From an uncultured Eubacteriales bacterium (lineage in GTDB: Bacteria; Bacillota; Clostridia; Christensenellales; Borkfalkiaceae), in assembly GCA_905207235.1 (NCBI GenBank), contig CAJLKN010000004.1, positions 1-64,000 of the forward strand: a stretch of DNA of 64,000 bases, given 5' to 3'. The position numbers and the translations under genes were made by a program. Shown piece after piece: positions 1 to 7,838 of the stretch. Within the stretch, counting starts at the first letter, position 1. Each line of letters starts with the position of its first letter. The notes under the pieces are model-generated. The model worked only from the letters and a program-made list of their open reading frames with translations. It made no database searches and was not told the origin of the DNA.

Positions 1-980
<980 letters not shown>

Positions 981-1210
981 CAACAAAAGTTGAGAAAACA
1001 GTTTAAATTTTACGAATCCTAACAAAAAGAGATACAGCTACAATTTTAACGAGCGTACAAAACCTTTTTCTTTGATATATTTTCAAGGCTATGCAGTTGT
1101 CAGTCTTCGCAGGAAAAAGTGAAGATTGAAAATGCTTCAATGGCGAAGGAAATTTTGTCTTGCAAGCAGAAAAATCCCGTTTATATCGGCTTTGAGCCGT
1201 TATAATATCA
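981..1210 (+). other. 23S-5S spacer, no tRNA gene seen
   Basis: This is about 230 bases of transcribed spacer. I see no tRNA cloverleaf and no plausible protein; open frames here have no ribosome binding site. It presumably carries processing signals only. Confidence 0.7.
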
Positions 1211-1328
<118 letters not shown>

Positions 1329-1338
1329 TTCAAATTTA

Positions 1339-1369
1339 AGTGTCAACCAGTTGGTTGGCACTTTTTTTT
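1339..1369 (+). terminator. rRNA operon terminator 1
   Basis: A 10-bp stem (AGTGTCAACC / GGTTGGCACT) with a 4-nt loop is followed by eight T residues, directly after 5S. Confidence 0.93.
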
Positions 1370-1797
1370 ATTAAAGTATAATTGCTATCCTTGCGTACAA
1401 GTAATTCGGCGAGGCATTTTTAAGGACAGCGGACACCCGTTGTCCTTATTGTTGTTAGATGGCTAAACGTAAAAGTCTGACATATCGCAGCGACCAAAGA
1501 TAATATGGAGCGACCAGTCGCAATTTTACGGCAAGATAGAATTCTGTTGCCATATTTCAGAAAGCAGAAGCACCTTTTTTACAGGTGCTTTTATTTTTTT
1601 AATTTACTTAATTTTTAACGCAAAAATTTTTGCCTGCTATATCAGATTATTTTCACTTCAAGCATTTAATAATTTTACTTTTTTTGTTGTGCATATCTGC
1701 AATTTAAATAATGTAAATTATTAATTTAAAGTTCCGCATTTAGCATTTTTAATTGTTAGCTGTTTGAGGTAAATACATTTTATTTTAAAATCGAGTA
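1370..1797 (+). other. Gene-free stretch downstream of the rRNA operon
   Basis: No coding region is supported here. The stretch holds a 17-bp segment (1382-1398) that is the exact reverse complement of 5S bases 1302-1318, a 12-bp hairpin without a T tail at 1421-1448 (loop ACAC), a short GCGAC/GTCGC hairpin near 1512-1524, the second terminator at 1568-1600, and then an AT-rich region leading to the next promoter. Confidence 0.6.
1568..1600 (+). terminator. rRNA operon terminator 2
   Basis: An 8-bp stem AAGCACCT / AGGTGCTT with a 7-nt loop is followed by a long T-rich tail. Confidence 0.85.
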
Positions 1798-1826
1798 TTG
1801 ACATAACACATTTATTGTGATACAAT
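1798..1826 (+). promoter_or_regulatory. Promoter of the rubredoxin/ferredoxin pair
   Basis: TTGACA (1798-1803), a 17-bp spacer and TACAAT (1821-1826) lie about 48 bases before the start codon at 1874. Confidence 0.85.
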
Positions 1827-1873
1827 CTCAATAAGAACAGGCGTAGAACCTGCCTGCCAAAGGGGGATAAGTT

Positions 1874-2521
1874 ATGAAATACGTGTGCCGTATATGCGGA
1901 TACATATACGACGAAGAAAAGATGGGCAAAAAGTTTTCAGAATTGCCCGACGATTGGGAGTGCCCCATTTGCGGCGCACCCAAGTCGCAGTTCTTCGCGC
2001 AGGAACCCGTAAAATCGCAGACAGTGCGCACTCAATCGAAATCTGTTGAAACGGAGGTCGGCGACGTAAAGCTCAACGCAGGTCAGCTTGCCGCGCTCTG
2101 TTCCACCCTCGCGCGGGGCTGTGAAAAGCAGTACAAAGGCGAAGAGGCGCAGCTCTTTACCAGCCTTGCAGAATATTTCACCTCGGTTGTGCCCGCTATA
2201 AACGACGCGACCGTTGAAAAACTTTCTGCGATGTTGCAGAGCGATGCGGATAATTATGCTCATGTGCGCAGCGTTGCAGACGGCGCCGCCGACAGAGGCG
2301 CGGCGAGAGTGTGCGTCTGGGGCGAAAAAGTCACAAGAATGCTATCAACGCTCGTCGAAAGATACTTAAAAGAGGGCGAAAGCATGCTTGCAGATGCGCA
2401 GATATGGGTATGCAGCGTGTGCGGTTTCACCTATATAGGTCAAAATCCGCCCGAACTCTGTCCTGTTTGCAAAGTTCCGTCGTGGAAATTCGATAAAATC
2501 GAGGGGAGGGCGTCAGAATGA
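1874..2521 (+). CDS. Rubredoxin-like two-domain electron transfer protein
   Basis: The 215-residue product has a rubredoxin-type zinc-ribbon/iron domain at each end: C-x2-C near residues 5-8 with CPICG near 31-35, and C-x2-C (CSVCG) plus CPVCK at the C-terminus. Between them lies a helical stretch of about 120 residues that resembles a decayed ferritin-like (rubrerythrin) domain, but I see no intact E-x-x-H iron ligands. Such proteins carry electrons in anaerobes, often to peroxide- or superoxide-reducing enzymes; that role is inferred. AGGGGGAT 8-15 bases upstream is the ribosome binding site. The stop overlaps the next start (ATGA), so the two genes are translationally coupled. Confidence 0.75.
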   Translation: MKYVCRICGYIYDEEKMGKKFSELPDDWECPICGAPKSQFFAQEPVKSQTVRTQSKSVETEVGDVKLNAGQLAALCSTLARGCEKQYKGEEAQLFTSLAEYFTSVVPAINDATVEKLSAMLQSDADNYAHVRSVADGAADRGAARVCVWGEKVTRMLSTLVERYLKEGESMLADAQIWVCSVCGFTYIGQNPPELCPVCKVPSWKFDKIEGRASE

Positions 2522-3018
2522 AAAAAATAGCCGTAAGAAATCTTCGTTTATGCACAAAAGATTGTCTTTGTCTCTATGTCTGCCCGACGGGCGCGACCGA
2601 TACGGAGAACAGCATAATTGACGTTACGAAGTGCATAGGTTGCGGCGACTGCGCCGATGCCTGCCCGAGCGCGGCTATCAGCATGGTGCCCGTCGCATAT
2701 CCGCCCCAGCAGAAAAAGGATAAAAATGTCATATCCGCTCTCAACGAAATGGCGGACAGTAAAGCCGACGGCGAAAAAATTGCCCGTCAGATTGCGCAAA
2801 ATACGGACAAGGACGGACTTTTCCGCTTAATGCGCGCGGTTGAAAGGGCGGAAAGACTGGTTGCAGAGGACATTATGAGAGAGGCGGGCTACATGTTGCC
2901 GCAGAGCGCAAACGCTCACGCCATTCTCGAAGAATTAATAAAAAATCCTCCTTCGCCCGATTTCCCTTTAAAAGCTACCGAAAAACTTTTAAATCTCATA
3001 TCTGTAAACGATAACTAA
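2518..3018 (+). CDS. 4Fe-4S ferredoxin-type protein with C-terminal extension
   Basis: The N-terminal third carries two cysteine clusters. The second (residues about 40-51, CIGCGDCADACP) is a canonical C-x2-C-x2-C-x3-C-P 4Fe-4S motif. The first has unusual spacing: Cys12, Cys16, Cys18, Cys22 followed by Pro, i.e. C-x3-C-x-C-x3-C-P. The remaining ~110 residues are mostly helical and not recognisable to me beyond a conserved-looking REAGYMLPQS stretch. The ATG overlaps the stop of the rubredoxin-like gene by four bases, so the two proteins are probably made together and may pass electrons to one another. The exact partner is unknown. Confidence 0.75.
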   Translation: MKKIAVRNLRLCTKDCLCLYVCPTGATDTENSIIDVTKCIGCGDCADACPSAAISMVPVAYPPQQKKDKNVISALNEMADSKADGEKIARQIAQNTDKDGLFRLMRAVERAERLVAEDIMREAGYMLPQSANAHAILEELIKNPPSPDFPLKATEKLLNLISVNDN

Positions 3019-3035
3019 TTATTATTAATGTATTA

Positions 3036-3067
3036 AGGCGCGCCGCACATCAATGTGCGGCGCGCCT
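3036..3067 (+). terminator. Strong hairpin after the ferredoxin gene
   Basis: A 15-bp perfect stem (AGGCGCGCCGCACAT and its complement) lies 18 bases after the stop. The tail (GCCTTTAT) is only weakly T-rich. Confidence 0.75.
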
Positions 3068-3240
3068 GCCTTTATCATATTATTAAATCCATATATAAAT
3101 AGGCTGGCTGAACGCTCGCCTCTTTAATATTCGCTTTTTCCGCAAAGATAATCTATCTTCGGTATCGTGCGCGGTTGCCGCGGCGAGCACATTGTACTGT
3201 TTTTTTTCTTTGCGGCTGCATAATGGCGGAAAAAATACAC

Positions 3241-3264
3241 AAATTACCTTTACGGAGGTAATTT
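3241..3264 (+). promoter_or_regulatory. Hairpin that sequesters the ribosome binding site of the 48-aa gene
   Basis: AAATTACCT (3241-3249) is the exact reverse complement of AGGTAATTT (3256-3264), with TTACGG as loop. The Shine-Dalgarno GGAGG spans the loop and the 3' arm, and the stem ends on the base before the ATG at 3265. In the folded RNA the start region would be closed. This is the geometry of an RNA thermometer or another translational switch; no protein-binding partner can be named. Confidence 0.6.
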
Positions 3265-3411
3265 ATGAAGCTTAATTGCGGTGATACTTGCCCCAGAACG
3301 GGCAAATATAACGTGGTAGATGAAAAGGGCAACGTCCTCAACAACGTTTATGTGAAGGAAGGCGAGACGATGCCCCCTACACAGTATTCGGGTTGCCATT
3401 ACGAAATCTGA
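3265..3411 (+). CDS. Small 48-residue cysteine-containing protein (YjzC-like?)
   Basis: ATG at 3265 has an excellent GGAGG site (3254-3258) and gives 48 residues beginning MKLNCGDTCPRTGKYNVV and ending with a CHY-containing tail before TGA at 3409-3411. It has three cysteines (5, 9 and one near 44). The G-x-Y-x-V-V start and PPTQ-x-x-G-C-H-Y end resemble small proteins such as YjzC that are common in Bacillota; this assignment is tentative. No convincing promoter is visible just upstream. The ribosome binding site is inside a perfect hairpin, which suggests controlled translation. The stop codon touches a 40-bp hairpin repeat found again at 13483. Confidence 0.7.
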   Translation: MKLNCGDTCPRTGKYNVVDEKGNVLNNVYVKEGETMPPTQYSGCHYEI

Positions 3412-3450
3412 CCATAATTTTTGCGGGCGCGCGGAAAATTTCCGCGCGCC
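3411..3450 (+). repeat. 40-bp hairpin repeat, copy 1 (also serves as terminator)
   Basis: This segment, starting ACCATAATTTTTGCG and ending in a 9-bp GGCGCGCGG / CCGCGCGCC hairpin (3426-3450), matches 13483-13522 at 39 of 40 positions. The match includes the non-palindromic left flank, so it is more than two similar hairpins. It closes the small gene before it and is the left border of the opp region. Confidence 0.85.
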
Positions 3451-3566
3451 TACATTTTAAGGTATAAAATTATTTTTGTGTTTATGGTATAAGAGTTAAA
3501 TAAATTTTTGTTAAATAAATAACTGTTGGTTATTCAGGGACTTTTTTAAAGATTTTATTTTCGTTA

Positions 3567-3595
3567 TTGACTACAAATTATTAATATGGTATAAT
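3567..3595 (+). promoter_or_regulatory. Promoter-like sequence, distal to oppA
   Basis: TTGACT (3567-3572), 17-bp spacer, TATAAT (3590-3595) with an extended TGG just before the -10 box. What it drives other than a long oppA leader is not clear. Confidence 0.65.
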
Positions 3596-3716
3596 TTTTT
3601 TATAAAAATAGTACAGAATTATACTTATAAAATGTAAAAATATAAATTAAGGAGCTATTATAAAACATTTAATTTTTTAATATTACTACAAAGTTTATAA
3701 CACTAAAATCATTTGG

Positions 3717-3776
3717 ATGTATTTTGTTTTATTTATTCTAATTACCGTTGTGGCTTGCCTTACTTGTTTAATATAA
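3717..3776 (+). CDS. Possible 19-aa hydrophobic peptide
   Basis: ATG at 3717 opens a 19-codon frame encoding MYFVLFILITVVACLTCLI, one short hydrophobic segment with two cysteines, ending in TAA. There is no convincing Shine-Dalgarno sequence (ATTTGG precedes the ATG). It lies between the two oppA promoters. It could equally be a chance frame in AT-rich DNA. Confidence 0.15.
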   Translation: MYFVLFILITVVACLTCLI

Positions 3777-3846
3777 CAATAAAAAATAGTTATCTAAATC
3801 TTAAAAATATCTTATTGACAAAAGTTTTTCTCAATATAATAAATGA

Positions 3847-3875
3847 TTGACAAAAAAATAAAAAGCGTGTAAACT
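3847..3875 (+). promoter_or_regulatory. Proximal oppA promoter candidate
   Basis: TTGACA (3847-3852), 17-bp spacer, TAAACT (3870-3875; four of six -10 positions). A second TTGACA at 3815 has TATAAT only 14 bp away and is less likely. Confidence 0.5.
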
Positions 3876-4081
3876 TTTTGTACAGACATGAGAAAAATGT
3901 CGGGTAACTATATAAAATGTTGTGATTAAATGCTTTTGTATCGCAAAATTCTATATTTTATTGGCAATTTTTAGCTTTTTTGGGTGAAGCTATTTGATGT
4001 CTGGTGCGGTGTTAACCGTTAAAATTAAAGTAAAAAACGTGCGAAAGAATTAACGGCGCACGAATAATTGGAGGTTTTAAA

Positions 4082-6787
4082 ATGAGCAAAATCAAAAGAC
4101 TTGTTGCTTTTATTTTGTCTTTAAGCATGGTTGCAACCATTGGTTTTACTGCAGCCTGCGGTGGCGGCACAACGCCTACTCCTAGTGGTCCTGAACATAG
4201 CGAAGGTGAAGGCGAAGGCGAAGGTGAAGGCGAAGGCGAAGGCGAAGGTGAAGGCGAAGGTGAAGGCGAAGGTGAAGGCGAAGGCGAAGGTGAAGGCGGA
4301 GACCAGGTCCTTGTCGGAGAAGACCCCGATGCGGATAAATATACCACTAACAGTATATTGAACGACGGTAAGGACTACACCTACAATACTTATACTTCTG
4401 TTTCCCCTTCTAACTGGAATGAACTGACATACCAGGATGAGAACGATAGGCAGATAATGAGTTATATATCCGGCGCCTTCTTCGAGTTCGACTATGAATA
4501 TGACGACCAGGGCAACATTGTAGACGGCGGCTTCAACGTTGAGTATTCTGCTGCAAGAAAACTTGAAGATGTTACTGCAAAATATGCTTCGCAGTGGGGA
4601 CTTGATCCTGAATCTACAGGTTATGCCTGGGCAATAACATTAAGAAGTGATCTTAAGTGGGACGACGGTACGCCTATTGACGCAAACGATTTCGTTTATA
4701 CCATGAAAGAGCAGCTCAATCCTCTCTTCAAAAACTATCGTGCAGACAGTTTCTATAATTCCGGTACGATGATCCACAATGCGAAGAACTATTTCTTCCA
4801 GGGTTCTACCGGTGACTATGCTGCTGATACCGCATATACTCATTATTCTACCGACCTTGACAGCACTCTTATTTTTACGCTCGGCAATGGTTCGGAACTT
4901 GACGGTATCGAAGCTACAAACTCTTTCAGAGCATCAATGGGTTTCCCTGCAACCTATACGGCTGCTAATGTTGCAACATATGTTATATCTAGCTATCTCG
5001 GTAATGATTCCGCTTTCACGGCTGAAGTTGCTGCACAGATGGAAGGCAAGACTCTTGCAGCTATAAAAGCAGATCCTACCATGAATGCGGCATGGGAAGC
5101 TCTTATCGGTTGGTGGCAGACGATGCCCGATGAAGAACTTGACTTCTTTGTCGTTGACAATTTCGTATGGCCCGATATGGATTTCTCTGATGTAGGTATT
5201 TTCAGAGGCGCTAGCGACTATGAGCTTGTCATAGTTCTCGACAGCCCTATCGCACTGCTCAAAGATGACGGTTCTTTGTCTTATCTTGCAGCATATCAGC
5301 TTGCTTCTCTTCCCCTTGTAAAAGAAGATCTTTACGAAGCAAACAAGCACGCACCAGTAACCGGCTCTACTCTTTGGACATCCACATATAACTCAAGTGT
5401 AGAATCTTCTGCAAGCTGGGGTCCTTATAAGCTCACCCAGTTCCAACCCGGTACTTCTTATACTCTTGAGCGTAACGAAAACTGGTATGGTTATTCGCTT
5501 GAAAAGTATGAAGGACAGTACGAGACGGATAAGATTTATTGCAGAACTACTCCCGAATGGAATACGGCATGGCAGATGTTCCAGCTCGGTCAGGTAGATA
5601 CAATATCTATGGATACTACGATCGCTGAAGATTACAAAAACTCTTCGCGCGCTCTCTTCACGGCAAGCGATTTCGTTGTATCTCTTCAGCTTCAGTCCAA
5701 CTCTGCAGCACTTAAGAACAGAGAGACTGACGGCGTAGATAAGGAAATGCTTGCGTACACAGATTTCCGTAAGGCAATTTCGCTTGCTATCAACAGAGCT
5801 GAGTATGCTGCAACAACGACTACGGCATCGCAGGCAGGCTTTGGCCTTTATAACTCGATGCACTACTATGATGTTGCAAACGGCGGCGTTTACAGAAATA
5901 CCGAGCCTGCAATAGAGGTTATCCTCAGGGTTTATGGCTTTACAGAAAATCCTGATGGTTCCTGGACTGACGGAAACAGACAGTATGCTGATCTTGTTGA
6001 AGCATACGATGCAGTAACAGGTTACAACCCTACGCTTGCAAAGCAACTTATTACATCTTCTTATAACGAAGCGCTTGCTGCCGGCACTATAAGCGCAACG
6101 GATAAAGTAGTTCTTACCTACGGTACCGCTGTTGATAGCGAAAGCACGCGTAAGTATTATAATTATCTTAAAACTGCGCTTGAAAATATAGCGGTCGGCA
6201 CTCCTCTTGAAGGCAGACTTACCCTTGAGTTCGACGGTACATTCGGCGATGCATGGGCAGAAGATTTCAGAGCAGGTGCATATGATATTTGCCAGGGCGG
6301 TTGGACCGGCGCAGCTTGGGATCCGGGCTACTTCCTTCTTGCATATCTTGATCCTAACTATATGTACTCCGCAGCTTGGGATACAAGTTCTGAAACGATG
6401 ACGTTCACAATGCCTACGGTTTACAGCTGGACGGATGAAGAAAATGAGGAAGCAGGTCTTGGTATCGAGCTTACCATGTCCCTTATGGATTGGTATTATT
6501 GCCTTAACGGTACTGGCGGAGTTTACAACTGGGCAGCCGGTTTCGTTCCCGACGATGTAAGACTTGAACTTATTGCTGCACTCGAAGAGGTAGTTCTCAA
6601 TCACTACTATACCGTACCTGTAATGAATGAATATACAGCCGAGCTTTACAGCTTCAAGACTGAATATGCATCCAAGACTTATAACACCTTTATGGATTAC
6701 GGCGGTATAAGATATATGACTTATAACTATACGGATAGTGAATGGGCTACGTATATTGCCAATAATACTCTCGACTACAGAAAGTAA
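4082..6787 (+). CDS. oppA: Oligopeptide-binding lipoprotein OppA (SBP_bac_5 family)
   Basis: The first gene of the transporter operon encodes the extracellular substrate receptor. Residues 1-26 are a lipoprotein signal (basic start, hydrophobic core, TAAC lipobox with Cys26). Residues 41-72 are 16 Glu-Gly dipeptides encoded by a GAAGGY hexamer repeat, an acidic flexible linker between the lipid anchor and the binding domain. The rest has the family's hallmarks: LKWDDGTPIDANDFVYT, GPYKLTQFQPG and DFRKAISLAINR. At 901 residues it is much longer than the usual 530-600. GGAGG lies 9 bases before the ATG. Which peptide or other solute it binds cannot be read from the sequence. Confidence 0.9.
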   Translation: MSKIKRLVAFILSLSMVATIGFTAACGGGTTPTPSGPEHSEGEGEGEGEGEGEGEGEGEGEGEGEGEGEGEGGDQVLVGEDPDADKYTTNSILNDGKDYTYNTYTSVSPSNWNELTYQDENDRQIMSYISGAFFEFDYEYDDQGNIVDGGFNVEYSAARKLEDVTAKYASQWGLDPESTGYAWAITLRSDLKWDDGTPIDANDFVYTMKEQLNPLFKNYRADSFYNSGTMIHNAKNYFFQGSTGDYAADTAYTHYSTDLDSTLIFTLGNGSELDGIEATNSFRASMGFPATYTAANVATYVISSYLGNDSAFTAEVAAQMEGKTLAAIKADPTMNAAWEALIGWWQTMPDEELDFFVVDNFVWPDMDFSDVGIFRGASDYELVIVLDSPIALLKDDGSLSYLAAYQLASLPLVKEDLYEANKHAPVTGSTLWTSTYNSSVESSASWGPYKLTQFQPGTSYTLERNENWYGYSLEKYEGQYETDKIYCRTTPEWNTAWQMFQLGQVDTISMDTTIAEDYKNSSRALFTASDFVVSLQLQSNSAALKNRETDGVDKEMLAYTDFRKAISLAINRAEYAATTTTASQAGFGLYNSMHYYDVANGGVYRNTEPAIEVILRVYGFTENPDGSWTDGNRQYADLVEAYDAVTGYNPTLAKQLITSSYNEALAAGTISATDKVVLTYGTAVDSESTRKYYNYLKTALENIAVGTPLEGRLTLEFDGTFGDAWAEDFRAGAYDICQGGWTGAAWDPGYFLLAYLDPNYMYSAAWDTSSETMTFTMPTVYSWTDEENEEAGLGIELTMSLMDWYYCLNGTGGVYNWAAGFVPDDVRLELIAALEEVVLNHYYTVPVMNEYTAELYSFKTEYASKTYNTFMDYGGIRYMTYNYTDSEWATYIANNTLDYRK
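4202..4297 (+). repeat. In-frame hexanucleotide repeat (GAAGGY x16) in oppA
   Basis: Sixteen tandem GAAGGC/GAAGGT units encode (Glu-Gly)16. Length changes would stay in frame, so repeat number could vary linker length without killing the protein. The mixture of GGC and GGT limits slippage compared with a pure repeat. Confidence 0.95.
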
Positions 6788-6807
6788 TTCTAAAAAAACA
6801 TTAACAG

Positions 6808-6834
6808 TAGTGGGGCATTTAAATTGCCCCACTA
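6808..6834 (+). terminator. Intra-operon hairpin between oppA and oppB
   Basis: A 10-bp stem TAGTGGGGCA / TGCCCCACTA with a 7-nt loop follows the oppA stop by 20 bases and has no T tail. It more likely protects the oppA mRNA end or acts as a partial terminator, letting the receptor be made in excess over the membrane parts. Confidence 0.55.
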
Positions 6835-6874
6835 TTTGGTTAATTTACATTGATTATGCAGGAGTGAATAGCGC

Positions 6875-7837
6875 ATGTATATGTTTAAATATGTACTCAA
6901 ACGCTTAGGCTTAATGATATTGACTTTTTCAATTATTATGCTTATGTGTTTCGTACTTATAAAATTGGTGCCTATAACCATATCTCTGGCGCCAGGACAG
7001 GACAGAGATATAATTGAAGCTACGTTAGAGGCGCGAGGTTATTATGACCCCATACTTGTCCAGCTTTTCAATTATATTAAAAGAATTTTTCTGGACGGAG
7101 ATTTTGGTATAGGCGTAAATATGCCGGAATACCGCAACCAGCCTGTTTGGGATGCATTTATAACGCGTCTCCCGCCTACGGTGCTGATAAACGTGTATTC
7201 GAGTTTAATCGGTATTCCTATAGGACTGGGACTTGGCATTTGGGCTGCTCTGAAAAAGAATAAATTGCAGGATCATGTTATTTCGACTGCAGTAATGCTT
7301 CTCATATCTGTTCCCAGCATTATATATGCGTTTCTTATTCAGTATGTTTTTTGTTTCAAACTTGGATGGTTCCCTCTCCAGATGAATGACGGATATGATT
7401 ATTTCACATGGAGTATGTTCCGCTCAATGTTGCCCGCTGTTTTTTCTCTTTGCCTTGGTTCAATTGCATCATATGCTCGTTTTACGCGTGCAGAGCTGAC
7501 TGAAGTCCTTACAAGTGAATTTATGCTTCTTGCAAGGACAAAAGGACTTACCCGCGGACAGGCTACAGTGAGGCATGCTCTGCGTAATGCCATGGTTCCA
7601 ATATTTCCGACAATTATAGCGGAATTTGTAAGCGTGCTTGGCGGTTCCATGATTATAGAAAATATATTCGGAATTCCTGGCGTCGGGAAGCTGTATCTTA
7701 CATCAATTCAGGTGCTTGATTACGACTTCTTTATGGTGCTTTCGGGCTTCTATACATTTGTAGGTCTGCTTGCAGGTATAATTGTTGATATAAGCTATGG
7801 CTTTATCGACCCCAGAATAAGAATGGGAGCAAAGTAA
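6875..7837 (+). CDS. oppB: Oligopeptide ABC transporter permease OppB
   Basis: The 320-residue protein is an inner-membrane permease of the BPD_transp_1 family. An N-terminal membrane segment (residues about 9-30) is followed by a periplasm-side loop and five further hydrophobic segments. The cytoplasmic EAA loop that docks the ATPase is seen around residues 206-240 (ELTEVLTSEFMLLARTKGL). Length is normal for OppB, unlike the other subunits here. GGAG lies 10 bases before the ATG at 6875, which favours this start over the ATG two codons later. The OppB stop is followed one base later by oppC. Confidence 0.92.
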   Translation: MYMFKYVLKRLGLMILTFSIIMLMCFVLIKLVPITISLAPGQDRDIIEATLEARGYYDPILVQLFNYIKRIFLDGDFGIGVNMPEYRNQPVWDAFITRLPPTVLINVYSSLIGIPIGLGLGIWAALKKNKLQDHVISTAVMLLISVPSIIYAFLIQYVFCFKLGWFPLQMNDGYDYFTWSMFRSMLPAVFSLCLGSIASYARFTRAELTEVLTSEFMLLARTKGLTRGQATVRHALRNAMVPIFPTIIAEFVSVLGGSMIIENIFGIPGVGKLYLTSIQVLDYDFFMVLSGFYTFVGLLAGIIVDISYGFIDPRIRMGAK

Positions 7838-7838
7838 T

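Larger units (their letters stand above)
3451..4081 (+). other. AT-rich leader region upstream of oppA
   Basis: About 630 bases with no clear gene. It holds two promoter-like sequences (3567-3595 and 3847-3875), an AAGGAG ribosome-binding-like sequence at 3649-3654 that is not followed by a usable start codon, and a possible 19-codon hydrophobic peptide frame at 3717-3776 without a good ribosome binding site. The 5' leader of the oppA mRNA could therefore be either about 200 or about 480 nt long. Confidence 0.5.

Noticed and set aside
3815..3840. TTGACA...TATAAT as oppA promoter
   Set aside because: The spacer is only 14 bp; the TTGACA at 3847 with a 17-bp spacer is the better fit, though both stay unproven.
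4202..4297. Tandem repeat considered as CRISPR-like or minisatellite
   Set aside because: The units are 6 bp, without spacers, and are in frame inside oppA.
4012..4347. Minus-strand frame rich in Ser-Pro repeats
   Set aside because: It is only the reverse complement of the GAAGGY repeat in oppA.
5393..6832. A 479-codon open frame on the minus strand opposite oppA
   Set aside because: It is antisense to a well-supported OppA domain, has no ribosome binding site and encodes a composition typical of a reverse-strand shadow.
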